Assembly: GCA_021234155.1 (NCBI GenBank)
Contig: JAJEKV010000552.1
Location: 84,913-148,912, forward strand
Length of the DNA: 64,000 nucleotides
Direction: 5' to 3'
Source: Isoetes taiwanensis
Lineage: Eukaryota; Streptophyta; Lycopodiopsida; Isoetales; Isoetaceae
Position 1 is the stretch's first letter. Each line of letters opens with the position of its first letter. This document shows, piece by piece, positions 19,528 to 31,471 of this stretch. The position numbers were made by a program, and so were the translations under genes. The notes below the pieces were generated by a model that did not search any database, was not told the origin of the DNA, and saw nothing but the letters and a program-made list of their open reading frames with translations.

Positions 19528-21561
19528 GGGGTGGATGACTGCGTTTGTATTTGCAGTCAGCTTTGTTGGCATTATGGCACTTGTGCCTCGGCGCAAGGTA
19601 TGGGTCTTTGCTCTCTTTATAGCCCTTGTAATGTGCATATATAAGTGACGCGTTGCTTCTTTATGTTGTTTTATGTGGCTGATCTGTTTTTTTTCTCTTT
19701 TGTAGGTGATGCTTATTGATTATAAGCTTACATATCCAAGTGGTACTGCAACAGTGGTGTTAATCAACAGCTTTCATACACCAAAAGGAGCAGAAACTGC
19801 GGCGTAAGATAATTATTATCTAGTAATGAATTTAGAGATAGAACACCATCTTTTCTACGTGCTCTAAAATTTAAGGTTCAAATACTTCAAAATGACTTTT
19901 TTTAATTTCATCCAGCAAATAAATAGCTTGTCTTGGCAAGTATTTTGGAGTTAGTTTTTTCTGGAGGTTCTTCAAATGGTTCTTTAGTGGTGGGGGGATA
20001 GTTGTGGATTTGATCAGTTCCCTTCCTTGGGCATGAAAGCTTATGCCAATATGTATGTATTTAGTGCTCCCAAACTTCATTTGTTATCTTGTTTTCGTCT
20101 TGCTGAGTTGTTGATTGTGCGTTATGGCAGATTCTACTTTGACTTTAGCACAACATATGTTGGGGTGGGCATGATATGCCCTCATATTGTCAACTCCTTT
20201 CGAGTCCTTCTTGGAGCTATCGTCTCTTGGGGTATTATGTAGCCTCTCATTAGCAAGCGTCTTTGGGAATTTGGTTTCGGATGGTCTAGCAAAGAATGAT
20301 TTTAAAGGGCTTTTACGGCTATAAGGTTGTGCAAATTATCATGACATAATTTATTGCACTGCATAAGCTAATTTATGGGGAAACTTATATGTGCAAGTAT
20401 TCATAGCCATTCTTTGTAATTTTAGGTGATGGTATTTATAACTTTGGTGAAAATATTGTTCCTTTCGTTGAAAGCAATGTATAATGAATATGAGAATAAG
20501 AAGAAGCTTCCATTGACTACTAATTGCTTGTTGCTAAGAACTAAGAGTGTCAAACTTTTTTCTTTTCGAAAGTCATATCTTGCCGATTAAAGGACTTTCG
20601 TGTTTTTTCATTTTTTGAGCTACTTGATTCGATTGATGAGTCAAGGCGGTCGAAGTATTTATGAAAGAAGTAATTCCCTTACGGATTCGATTGCCGCGAA
20701 TGGATATGTTACCCTATCCATCATATCAATGATATCCATCCCACGATATTTCCCCCGTTAGATGGTATTTTGTAATCGATTTGTTACATATTGGCGCCGC
20801 ACTTGGGTTACAGAATGTCATTATGGTGCGGGTCTTACGGATTGGAGCTTGGCAAGTACCTATAGAAAAGTAGGTTTATTTTGTCTTTGCAAAGATGGGC
20901 TGGAAAAGATGGTGGTGTGATTCTTTGGTTTAGCCGCATGTGGAGTAATGATGAGCATTGTATCTACAAGCTCGATTTGATGCAAGATTTTAAAAACAGG
21001 TTTCCTTACTCTTTCATCACCAAGGTCGATGTTTGTCGGCCGGTCGATTGGGACCGTTCTTGGATGTATAGTAGCACCTTTAACATTTTGGATCTTTGTG
21101 GACTGCTTTTGAGATTGGTTCACGATGGAGTATACAAAGCTCCTTATGCTATTAGCCGGGGGAGATGGCTATCCTTGGTGTGGAGGGTCTTTCGGCATTA
21201 CCCCAAGCATTGCTTGGAATTGTGTCTTGCAGGATTTATATGTGCTTTAGTTTCGAATGTTACAAGGGACAAGCTTCCTTCAAGAATTGCCAAGTTTATT
21301 TCAATACCCATGGCCATGGCGATTCCCTTTTATATAGGAGCATATTTTACAATCGACATGTTTCTGGGAACTGCTATACTATTTGTTTGGGAACGTCTTA
21401 ATAAGAGAGAAGCAGCCATATATACCCCTGCAATGGCATCGGGCTTAATATGTGGAGATGGTGTCTGGACAATTCCGTCAGCATTACTTTCCTTATTAAA
21501 GGTTACCCCCCTATATGCATGTCCTTTGCTCCAACCATCACAAACGGTCATCGAGTTTTAG
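19528..21561 (+). pseudogene. YSL metal-nicotianamine transporter, exons 2 to last (decayed)
   Basis: This is the remainder of the transporter that starts at 3790. Exon 2 (about 19528-19597) reads 'GWMTAFVFAVSFVGIMALVP', with donor AAG|GTATGG. Exon 3 (19706-19803) reads '[20 protein letters not shown]' and '[10 protein letters not shown]'. Exon 4 (about 19916-20055) contains '[17 protein letters not shown]'. Exon 5 (from about 20131) reads '[20 protein letters not shown]' and has a tryptophan-to-stop change at 20240. The last exon (about 20426-21561) hops among all three frames, with 'TDWSLASTY', 'SIVSTSS', 'MAILGVEGLSALPQ', 'FISIPMAMAIPFYIG' and 'MASGLICGDGVWTIPSALL'. At least eight indels lie in the last exon alone. 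The membrane core is recognisable throughout. The segment between 'AFSG' of exon 1 and 'GWMT' of exon 2 was not found. Confidence 0.9.
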
Positions 21562-22559
21562 ATGGACAAACTTGTACATAATTTGGTCAGAAGAAGCAGC
21601 AGCAGCAACAGCAATTTGCTCAGAGAATTTTGTACATATACTTTATATATTAGTATAAGCATTCTTCACTCTTTTGTAAGAGTTAATTTCACAGGGAAAG
21701 CTTTTTTGTCATCAGAAAGAAAGACAACTGGTTATATTTAAAGACGATGAGAAAAGTTGACCCTTCTACTTGATGGAAAATGTAAGCTGTGTTAGTCTAC
21801 AATAAGTTCTATCTGTGAGCCATCATTGTGCAATGACAGCTAAAAAGGGAGCTTGTCCACCGACATCTCGATTACTTGCATCTTGCCAAAAGAGAAATAC
21901 TTGGACGTGTGTCATAAAGAAATAGGCATGTAAAACACTACCCTTGCTGATTATGAGTTTGTTGCTACCTGGTACAAACAATAGCCTCTTGACTCTTCAT
22001 CACAACTAAATAGGCAATTTCAAGTTTCTCACTCTCTTGTTTTATTGGGATGTGTACATACCCATACCCATGTACACGTGTTAATGTCTCCATGTGTTAA
22101 TGTTTTTTTATGTCCATTGGATGAAGGCATAATGGTGAGAATATACTAAATCAAGGGCTTGGCGTCGCACATTTTCCACAACCAAGCTGCAGGCCCCTAG
22201 CCTTGCTTATCAGTTCTCCGACTTTCCTTGGCCTCAGAACACTCCTGAATGTGCCTCTCGGGATCAGGTCATAGATTATTTTTATAACTATGCTGTTATG
22301 TTAAGTTTGATATTCTCCCTAGGATCGGATTTGGATGCAAAGTCTCTAAAATCTCCTTCTTGGGCTCTGTAAATTCCTTGCCCCAGTATGGGCCCGAAAA
22401 CTAGAAGATTACCCAAAGCATGATGATGTGGGCAATAGCTCAGGTCGAGCTCAAAAGACTGCATAACATTATGGATCAAAAAATATTATAAAGTTGGCAA
22501 TTTCCACAGAATTCTCCATAACTAGTTTTGTGTATATTGTCAGGTCACATAGTGTGGAT

Positions 22560-22625
22560 TTGATTTAAGCCACTTCACCCTCGGGCCATGGAGGGCAACC
22601 CTCCGTGCGCAGCACCTTGTTTTTC
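22560..22625 (+). repeat. Dispersed repeat family B, copy 3
   Basis: 'GATTTAAGCCACTTCACC', 'CGGGCCATGGAGGGCAACC' and 'CAGCACCTTGTTT' match the other family B copies closely. No family A copy is attached. Confidence 0.75.
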
Positions 22626-23114
22626 GTTACAACAACCCATACATTAGTTTAGGAGTATGGTCTATGGTTTCAGGAATGGTCATTTATACGTCCAACCCCT
22701 TGTTATGGTGCTGCATATTGGCATATATTTTGCTTTTTTTGTGGAATATATTTAGTATTTTAGTGCGAAATACAACATTCATTTCTACCTTTACTTACGT
22801 TATTGTGCTTTTTCAAACACCATGTTTGCGTTTGAAGTATTGGACTTTTCTTTTATTGATCTTGTAAACACAAGACTTTAAACAGCTTCTATCATAACAA
22901 CATACTTAATATCTCATCTTCCAAAGCTTGCTTCCAAAGAAACTCACCAAGCTAGATATCATAACATTCATTGTTCTCCAAGATCTACGTATACGTATGT
23001 ATCTAAGTTTTTTTACGGGACGTGTTTAGCATTTTAGTACAGAGTACAATTCATTTCTACCTTAATGCCCAGGGGATTCATCTTTGATTTGCATATAACC
23101 CATGAGAGTTCAAC

Positions 23115-23315
23115 CGAGGGGTTTTTTTTAGATCATTTGCATACGTATACATAGGGGTTAGGGGCGTTTTTAAGCACTAATCTAGTGCAAAAAATATACA
23201 CAGAGGGGTCGAATTGCCTTTGAAATGCGTATACAAGGGGGAGTTTCTACTACCCTTCGAACGCCGATGCCATATCCCCCTTACGTATAAGTGTATCCCC
23301 GGGGCCTTAACGTCA
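23115..23315 (+). repeat. Dispersed repeat family C, copy 1
   Basis: It shares with 47.23-47.43 kb the order 'GGGGTTTTTTT', 'CATACGTATAC', 'GAGGGGTCGAATTGCCTTT', 'GCATACCCCTTACTATAAGTG' type blocks and 'CCC(C/A)GGGGCC'. It is divergent (perhaps 25-30 percent) but collinear over 200 bases. It is non-coding and of unknown class. Confidence 0.6.
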
Positions 23316-24345
23316 TTGGCCTCAGTATTTAGTTGTAGGTTTTAATCTGAATCGTCGATCTTTAGATGTTATGTCCAATAACATTTTGTGGCCCAATTTG
23401 TTTTGTCCATAACATGGATCATAACATTTTTCTCACGCCTTGTTGCCCCCCCCCCCCCCCTTTTCGCCCTCTGCCATAGCCATAAAGCAAACGAATCTAC
23501 CGGGCATAGCCAAGCAAAAAGGCAGGCAATGAATCCATTCCTTTGCTTCATACAGAGCAACAAATCCATTCATTGTCAGACAACAAATCCATTGATCGCC
23601 GGGCCTGTGACAGAGCTGTAAATCATGTGTTAGAACAAAGGATGCTGATTGTTGAAAAGGCTCTAGAGCTTCTCTAACATCTCTGCAATATGCAATGAGC
23701 TCTAATAGCTCTGTCGAACTTCTAAATAGTGGCTGCTGGACTTCTAACAGCTCTGCGATATGCAACCACTGCTAGAGAAGAAAACAGGACTTCTTGGCAG
23801 CAAATGCTAGAGAACAAAATAGGGCTGCCTTCTACCATTTTATGTGATTCCATGTTTTAGGATTCTACCATTTCAATTAGAGCATCAACAAGGGAATACA
23901 GTGGGGACTACCAAGATGGGCCGAGCTTGGCCATGGCGGCTAGTGCCAAATACTTCGTCCAAAGACGTTAAGACAACGTTCTGTAGAGGGGTGTTATGGC
24001 CAGTCAAAAATGGCCTCGTGGCCATGTGGCCAGGAAAGTCCTCGGTCGTACTACGTACGACTTTGGACTTTCTTCGCCTGGCCTGGGCCAATTTCTCCTG
24101 GGCCATAATGCCCCTCCATAGGACGTTATCTAGCACTTCACTTACCTTAATATCTAGTAAATCCTTTCCAAACATCGTGTTTGTCTTTGGAGTGTATTAG
24201 ACTTTTCTTGTATTGACTTTTCTTATATTAGACTTTATACATGTCACGTCTTCATACATGCACGACACGCACGTCTTCATACATGCACGGCTTCTTTATC
24301 CTAATATATATAATGCATTCTTATTTTTTGTTTGAGATGTAATAT

Positions 24346-24475
24346 TTTTGGGTTGCCCCTAAAGGGGCAAACTCTTGTTTATGTGGGTTTATGGCATATT
24401 CAAGTATATGCCAGCATAGCCTTAAAATATACTAAACTGGCTGTTGCCAGTAAACTGGCGGTCAGCCCTGTTGCC
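24346..24475 (+). repeat. Dispersed repeat family A, copy 6
   Basis: The core 'TTGCCCCTAAAGGGGCAA' is followed by 'TTATGTGGGTTTATGGCATA', 'AAGTATATGCCAGCATA' and 'AAACTGGCTGTTGCCAGTAA'. The end differs from the other copies after 'CGGTCA'. Confidence 0.7.
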
Positions 24476-24739
24476 GCCCGAACCCCCTTCAGGACTCCAG
24501 CTTCGCCTTGGTATACCTCCACTCTCGCGCATTTTCTGCCAGTGTTCTCTTGGTAACGGCAAAATAATTAGAGGAGTGTCTCGTTATAGTGGAAAGGGTT
24601 TGGAGGGGGAGCAGATCCCTTTAATATAATGCCGGAGATGCTTCCTTAGCTAAGAACGAAACCGATACATAAGATAGTTCTAGCTCTGTTTGGCTGGCTC
24701 TTTAGATCCAAAGGTAGTGCAGGGGAAGATAGTGTTATG

Positions 24740-25345
24740 TGATAGGGAAACAACCCACGCGTGGAGAAAGGCGGGCTTGTGTTGTCTTCTGGAGGCGGAG
24801 GGATGATTCTTGCTTCCGGCGAATGGTGTAGGTTATGCATCTGGTTACATAAAAACCAAAAAATAGCCGAGTGCAAGCATTCAAATTGGGGGAACAGTCT
24901 TGAATACAAGGCCTGCACCAGTAGTGCCATCGTTCTCGTGCCCAAATCTAGAAACTCCACAGATATTGAGGGCTTGGCATCTGATATGAGAAGAGTTAAA
25001 TTCAATATCATATCGGGTAACCCTCCATGGCTTGCCCTCATGTCAGTGGCCTTGCAGCTCTTTCGAAGGGTGCTCATCCTGATTGGAGTCCTGCTATTAT
25101 TAAATCCGCACTCATGACAACCGCCACTCTCCTTGACAATACCAAGAACATCATGTCAGATGAGGCTAACCACTGGCAATATTTCTACACCTTTCGATTT
25201 TGGGTCCGGCCTTACAAATCCAGAAAGGGCTGTCGATCCGGGTCTCGTCTACGATCTGGGTGTTGAAGATTATGTGAATTTCCTGTGCAGCTTGAATTAC
25301 TCAGACAAGGCAGTGAGAATGGTATCCAGGTCTTCCGGAGTGTAT
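24740..25345 (+). pseudogene. Subtilisin-like protease (subtilase) fragment, broken
   Basis: This is the C-terminal half of the peptidase S8 domain of a plant secreted subtilase. The frames give an 'EKGGLVLSSGGGGMILA' segment (PA-domain end), 'TVLNTRPAPVVPSFS' and 'ETPQIL', then a jump to 'FNIISG'. The block around the catalytic serine reads '[20 protein letters not shown]' and '[15 protein letters not shown]'. The expected Gly-Thr-Ser of the active site is disrupted by a two-base insertion, because 'ISG' and 'MACPH' lie in different frames at about 25015-25030. A further shift gives 'STPFDFGSG', '[20 protein letters not shown]' and 'FLCSLNYSD'. About 25 residues between 'SFS' and the serine block are deleted. 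The catalytic Asp and His lie upstream and are absent. Confidence 0.88.
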
Positions 25346-25590
25346 CGTGCAAGAAGACACCAACCTTGTGGCAGATGTGTATGATTCTGAGTCAAAAAGC
25401 TGGTCCAGGCGCAGTGGAATGGACAACAAAGCTAGTGATGGGGGTATGATCTGTGAAGGAAATCTCCAAAATTGCACAAAAACAGTGAACAATGGAGTGG
25501 TGCATTTTTTCACTATACAGGGGCACTATCGTCCTTATCCTCACAGCTTATATTTCTACATCATCCTGGCAGATACATGGAAATAGGGTG
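25346..25590 (+). pseudogene. Possible kelch/F-box-type fragment joined to the subtilase
   Basis: The frame 25347-25586 reads 'EDTNLVADVYDSESKSWSRR' and then 'DGGMICEGNL'. The 'vYDsesksW' pattern is what a kelch beta-propeller blade looks like in plant F-box/kelch proteins. It is not subtilase-like, so a junction between two gene fragments at about 25340 is plausible. Recognition rests on one blade only. Confidence 0.35.
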
Positions 25591-26760
25591 TTTTTAGAGG
25601 AGATTTTTGTGATTATCTGAGAATTTTGAATTACTTCAAGGACTGAAGATTTAAATTATCCCTCATTTTCTTAGCAAAGGAATTGATGTTTTAATGAACA
25701 GGATTACACCAGTAGTGGCAAACTTGATAGTAAGAGAGAACAAATAGTTTCTATGAACTTGGCAATAGTTTTAACGCTAATCTTTCTAGTACAGAAAATA
25801 AATCTTCTGAGTTGTCAAAAGTGGGGTATTGTTTGGCGCCACATTCTAACAAGGACATGCAGAAGGACAGAGTGGGACTTATACATAGACTGCATCACAA
25901 TGAAAGGGTGGAGGCCTGGTAAATATGTCACTCTTAAATTACGTGGTGGAGATACCTGTGTCGTTGTACATTAAGGTTTTCAATCCAGATTGTATTCTGT
26001 TAAATTGTTACAAGGATTAAAAGAATCAGTCATCACATTTTATAAGTCCGTCATAAATTGTTTCATCTGTAACTAGTATCTATGTAGGAGCTAAGAAATT
26101 ACTTGTTCATCAAAATAAAACTAGTCGTCTTGATTTTGTAAGTTGTAATGCTCTTGCATGCCTGTAAATGGCATGGCCTTATCTTATCCAATGTGACCTA
26201 CTGGCATGGCCCCTTTGGGCATATCAATACTTTCCTAATAAGAAGTATATACAAGTTATGCTAGCAAGGCTAAAAAAAACAAGGTGCTGCGCACTAGGGG
26301 GTGCCATTTTCTTAGTGCATGAGTGTTGAGTTTTATTTACCGAGCTGTGCAGGTCAATTGAAAGCAAAATAGATCTAGATACTTAACAGTTAAGTGGTTT
26401 GGTTTGTGATGTTTTAGAACATCTGAGATTGGGTTTTGATTTTTGATGTTTTAATTCTGCACACATATATAGTTTACTGCAATTGCAGATAATGAGATGA
26501 AGATGCAACAACCAACTCTTCCATTTTTCCATTTTTTGGGTGGTTTGTGCCTAGATTTAGTAATAGTGGAACCAAATAGGTATTTTTCACATTGTGCCTA
26601 GATTTAGTACTAGTGGAACGTGGAGTATTTTAGCTACGACAAATTTCAACATAAAAAAATGAAACATGAAAACACACTTTCGGGCCATCAGAGGGCAACC
26701 CCTTGTTTTGAACAGCTCTCATAGTGACACATGGAGATGGAAGCTAAAGACTAAAAAAAA
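25591..26760. other. Intergenic DNA with family B fragments
   Basis: AT-rich sequence with no gene recognised. 'CAAGGTGCTGCGCACTAGGG' at 26280-26299 is a minus-strand fragment of family B, and 'CGGGCCATCAGAGGGCAACC' at 26681-26700 is a plus-strand one. Two segments near 26555 and 26600 share 'GTGCCTAGATTTAGTA.TAGTGGAAC'. Confidence 0.45.
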
Positions 26761-26767
26761 AAGGGAA

Positions 26768-29575
26768 AATTCCAAATATACCCCTCAAGTTTATAAATAT
26801 TCCAAAAAAACCCCTAGAAATAGGGTATTTAGATAAAATGGCAATAACTTTCTTGTGATCAACCAATTAAAAAAGTGCCCTTCATAAAACTTGTAGATGA
26901 GAGTGAGAGCTATCCAATAGCAGTAGAATCGTCTAAAAAGGAGTTAGAATCTTCAACTTATATTGTTTTAAGTAAGTGCTATAAAAAACGACGTAAATGA
27001 GCATAACTTGTGACTTTCAACTTCAATTTCGATGAACTTGATGTTGTTCGGAAGATCTTATCTTAATCTAATATGTAGCATAATAACAAGGGGTTTTCTT
27101 TGTGTTTTTATACTTTTTTTCCTAAGGTTTTTATATGATTTGATGACCGTATTTGATGAGACGTACTAATCAGTACATCTAGAGTGCACATACTATCACG
27201 ATACTTTTAGTGGCATTTTTCAATGGTTACAACTATGATTTCAAAAACTATCCCAAATCGAGCATGCAAGCATCGAGCCAGGTTATTTTAGGGTTCTTTT
27301 AGTTATCTAGGGCTTGGTGAGGCAATGGCTTTGAGCGAGATTCTGTTCTTGCATTGACGGTAGATTACCCCGCGCGGGATCCGGCGGCTTCAAGGTATGT
27401 TCGAAACCCTTTTCCATCGATTCTGAGGCGAGCAAGGGCCGTAGGGCGAGGGCCTTAGGTCGTCTGCGCAGGTCTTCCCCGCATGTTACGTTTCACAATT
27501 TCTGTGCAAAGATGCACGGATTCTCTGCTCTAGGTGACACGAGGTATCGTAGCTATGGATTTCGTGGGCCTTGTGGGTTTGGGGGTTTTCGCCTTGAGTC
27601 GCGAGAGATAGGCATGGGACGTTGGGACTTTTGCGGAGTTTTTGTTTTCGTTTGCACACCAAAGGTCGTTCGAACCGCATTTTGCTTATTAATCGACAAA
27701 TGTTTGTAGCTTATTCATCCTCAAATCGGCCAACATAAGTTTTTACATTTGTTGAGATTTTACGATTTTGACAGACCCAAGTTTTAGTGCCAATCATGTT
27801 TTGATTGGGGTTTCTTCTACAAGTTCTTTCCGACTCTACTATTTGTTTGTATAATTCTGTCGACCATGCTATTGCTTTGCTCTCAAGTAGTCGGTGGCGA
27901 TGAAGCGCATAACACATGAAGCCTTTTGCTAACCGCGGGAATTTGTGGCGTTGAAAGAGACTTCTTATTTAAGAAGCCCAATTAGCAATGATAAACATGC
28001 GAGAAGCACTTCTGCGCCGAAGCAAGCGATTCGATAATCGGCCGGTTTTTATTGGTGGCTAAGATGCATTTTTGAAATGCACAAAGGTATTGGGAGCAGA
28101 GGAGTTATAGCATTGGTCTGGAGGAAACCATTCAAGATAAGCAATCTTATTTGGTCTCTCATTGATTATGATATTAATGTCTATTTCTTAATAATGTCTA
28201 TTTCTTTCTTGCATCTGTCATACCATTCGAACATTTTGGATTATTTGGGTTGAACCACTTCTGAACGCATTTCTTCATCAGCAGCATTCTATTTTAAATA
28301 TGCATAAAAAAGCAGAGGCTTCGTATAGTGCCTTTGTAATGTGAGCTGTCGGCCAGCCATTTTGGTCTATTCTTGCAAACATTCTTGAAAAGTACTGTTT
28401 TACCTCGGTTCTTGCCAATGCGCCAGCACTTGTGCTTGCTACAGAGGTTCTGTTGATTCATAGCTTTTTGTAGGTAGAATTTTTCCCTTTAACCCAGGCC
28501 ATTATTAGAAGACTTGACTTTGCAGAATACTGAACTCATCAGCAAATCTGCGTAGTTCTGTCGAATTACGATGAATTAAACTTTTATGATTTTGAAGCTG
28601 TATTTAATTGCTGGAACAGGCTAGATGTGCCCTTCGAGCATTGAAGGTGCTTGTATCTAAGGTGCTTGTATCAAAGTTTATAACAATGATTAGGCTGAGA
28701 TAGGTTCTTAGGTATGGATTGTAATGCTTTCAGCAGTGGTTTGTTTACCTTGGGAATGGCATCCTTTATTGTGAACATTGTACAACGCTATAGTTTTGGA
28801 GTTAGGGGTGTAAACTAGAGAGAATGTTAAATCACATTCTTAAATTTGAAGTTGACAAGGACGAAAATAACAATGGTGTTTTCTAAATACTTGTGTTTTA
28901 TGTATGCAAAGTTGTATTCTTTAACATTTTGGTCAATGTGTAACTAAGTGCACATAGATAAATGTTTGTTTTTGTTAGGCCCCGAAGGGCCCAAAATTTT
29001 TTTTAAGATAACAACCAACACATAATTACCATTAACATTAATTAACACAACCATTGGGTCCAACACATTTAAATTAAAATCCCCCTTAAACCCCCTTTGG
29101 TTTGGGTGCATATTCACACGGGGGGTGACGTAGGGCAGCGAGAGCCCTTATAATTATATTTGGCACGTACAAAATTAACACCATATAGTATTTTGCTGGA
29201 AATCTTATAGTATTTTGCGAATATTGTTATACAGTATAGCAAATTTTGTACTTGCATACCCCACAAACGAGGAATTTTACGTACGGTGTAGATTAAGGAA
29301 TAAGGGGTGAATATGCCTATCCAACAGCTCTCGTTGCCCGGAGTCACCCCCCGTGTGAATATGCACCCAAACCAAAGGGGGTTTAAGGGGGATTTTAATT
29401 TAAATGTGTTGGACCCAATGGTTGTGTTAATTAATGTTAATGGTAATTATGTGTCTGTGAATGACAACTTTTGAATTTGAGGAACAGCAAAAACTCTATC
29501 ACCAATTTTATAAATATGCCCTTCATTTGGAGGGTATTTTTGGAATTTTTGCAAACTTGAGGGGTATATTTGGAC
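26768..29575. mobile_element. Possible 2.8 kb TIR element
   Basis: The left end 'TCCAAATATACCCCTCAAGT' (26773 on) is matched by its reverse complement at the right end (about 29553-29572), and the match continues inward as 'TT..AAA.ATTCCAAAAA.ACCC'. That gives inverted termini of about 45 bases. The interior holds a GC-richer 27.3-27.7 kb stretch without recognisable protein, and the 29.0-29.46 kb inverted repeat near the right end. I found no transposase and no clear target-site duplication. The ends may instead belong to two separate insertions of one element. Confidence 0.5.
29000..29460. repeat. Large inverted repeat (foldback MITE)
   Basis: The arms at about 29010-29128 and 29342-29457 are nearly perfect reverse complements over about 115 bases. 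They carry 'ACACATAATTACCATTAACA', 'ACCATTGGGTCCAACACATT', 'CCCCCTTAAACCCCCTTTGG' and 'TGGGTGCATATTCACACGGG' on the left, and the complements on the right. The spacer is about 210 bases. The arms resemble the right half of the repeat at 3180-3300. Confidence 0.9.
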
Positions 29576-30129
29576 GACGAGGTATGTTGTCTTTATAGTG
29601 TCCCCTGGGCGCTCAAGTGTCTTGTGGGCGCTTTTGTGCTCCAATCAAGCTTGGGTGTAAAGACAGGGGCAGAGCAAACAGAATCCGGCAAAGCCTTTTC
29701 TACGCCTTGGGGGGGCGACCCTACCAGGCTTGGCAGCTTGCTTGCTAGAACATACAAGAAACTTGATTTTGCAATAGCCTAGAGGCTACTGCCACAATTG
29801 CTATGGATTCGGGGGCTTTGACCAGTTTCCGTTGCTAAATCTAGCAGGAGGTTGAATGTTCTGGTTTGTTTTATGCCTGTAATGGCAATTCTGCCGTGTT
29901 TTTCTATATCAATTCTGCCATGTTTTTCTGCCTGAACGCCAAAGCTCTTAGACAATCCTTTGATTTGACAGATGGTCAAAGATTTTTGAAGCAGAATATT
30001 TTGCCTCCATGGCTCTGATGCAGATTTGCAGGCTCATTATAAACATTTTAGTTCTGGTCCTTAAGCTTAAAGGCAAGGCTATTTGCAGCCGAAATGCATG
30101 TCTAGGTTATGGCCAGGCGAAAGATAGAT

Positions 30130-30930
30130 TCAACAAAAAACTCTAGCTATGATGGCTGAGCAGATTCCCGCAATGTATCTCGGCTCACATAATAGATGCT
30201 TCCAGCCTACTTTGAAATACTCTGGCTCTATGGGCATTTTTGTGCTCCAGTATTTAAGCTTTAGGTGTAGAAGGCAGGGACAGAGGCTTTGGATTGTGTG
30301 GTCCTCAGAAAGGTCCACAGTTATATATAAATCTACATTTTCTTCTGTTTCCACAGAGCTCATGCAAAGGATAAAAATGACATCCATAGTTACACCTGCA
30401 GGTACAGTCCCCGCCCCTGCTGCCTTGCCGAAGATGCCTAGCTTTAGCTCCCAAAATATATCAGAAGCATTTTCCTATGAAGCAATCCCTCTGGACCATC
30501 CCTGATGATTGAAATGTTAGATGGAGCAGATATATCTGCAAGAATTTCTCTTGCCTTGCAGCCAAAAGGCCTTTATAAAAGAAAGGATTTCTCAAATGTG
30601 CAAAATGCTTTGATCTTGCAGGGACTGAGGCGTTGAAATGGGTTGCTCCCCCTGATATTTCTGTAGATTTACTGATTTCAGAAGTGTTGATGATCAAACC
30701 TGGTGAGATCAGGATAGGCCTAGACAAAATAAGTGTTGAAACATTTGCAGCAAGAATGAGAGAGCATGATGTTATCATTGTTTCTGCAACTTTGAATCTA
30801 GGAGCCATCTTCAATGAACTTATAGCACTTAAAGGCCTAGTGCCTTTGTATCTGTCTGTCAATCACAGGTTGCCATTTTTTATTACATCACTAATTCACT
30901 CTGTTCTTCTGTTTTCGCTTAAAACCTCGA
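30130..30930 (+). other. Protein-like frames upstream of RAE1, unidentified
   Basis: One plus-strand frame (30149-30505) contains 'MTSIVTPAGTVPAPAALPKM'. The next, at 30625-30870, reads 'ALKWVAPPDISVDLLISEVL' and 'MIKPGEIRIGLDKISVETFA', followed by a GT donor after 'YLSVNH'. An exon-like ATG-rich stretch with a plausible acceptor at 'ATCTTGCAG' (30612-30620) suggests a real exon of about 250 bases. I do not recognise the protein, and it does not look like part of RAE1. Confidence 0.4.
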
Positions 30931-31465
30931 GCTAACTTAGCACTTGCACTTACAGATTGCTCTAGGTATGGGTTTGATGGTAGCCATAGCCAAGCTCCGT
31001 GCTCCTACCCCTTTTTAATCCTGTGGCGCTGGCATTTTTGCTAAGCTCCAACGAATCGGCAAGCCTTGGGCTTCAATCCAAGCACGACCTTACCTAAATC
31101 TAACTGTAGCTCTTCTTAAAGCCTGCACCATTTCTCACTGTCATTTTCATTATTTTTGTTCTTTGTCCTGAGCATTTTTATTTCGTTTCTACGCTTTCGG
31201 AGCAGCTGGACATGGCAATCTATGGCAAGTAACAGAGCTTCTCAACATTTCTTAAGTATTTGGTTACCTGCTTGCTAACAAATCTACCGTGGGTCTTTAA
31301 ACTTCATTTTGTAACTGGCCAAACTTCATTTTGTAACTGGCCAGAAATATTGGGACAGAATTGCAGAGCTACTCTTGAGTTGTGACGAAAGTTTCTCACT
31401 TCATGTTGATTCAGGCATGGTCAAGTGGTTCTAGCTCCATGTTGACCTGATGTGTTGGATTGGTT
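30931..31465. other. Non-coding spacer
   Basis: Nothing is recognised apart from a 23-base direct duplication near 31302-31345 ('AAACTTCATTTTGTAACTGG' twice). Confidence 0.45.
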
Positions 31466-31471
31466 GTACAG

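Larger units (their letters stand above)
21562..24340. other. Intergenic DNA with small repeats
   Basis: No gene is recognised. Beyond repeat copies B3 and C1 (listed separately), I note a poly-C run at 23448-23464, a two-copy 'CGTCTTCATACATGCACG' duplication at 24249-24290, and a CTCTGC/CTTCTAA-rich imperfect repeat at 23640-23770. A frame at 23844-24200 has no recognisable motif. Confidence 0.45.
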
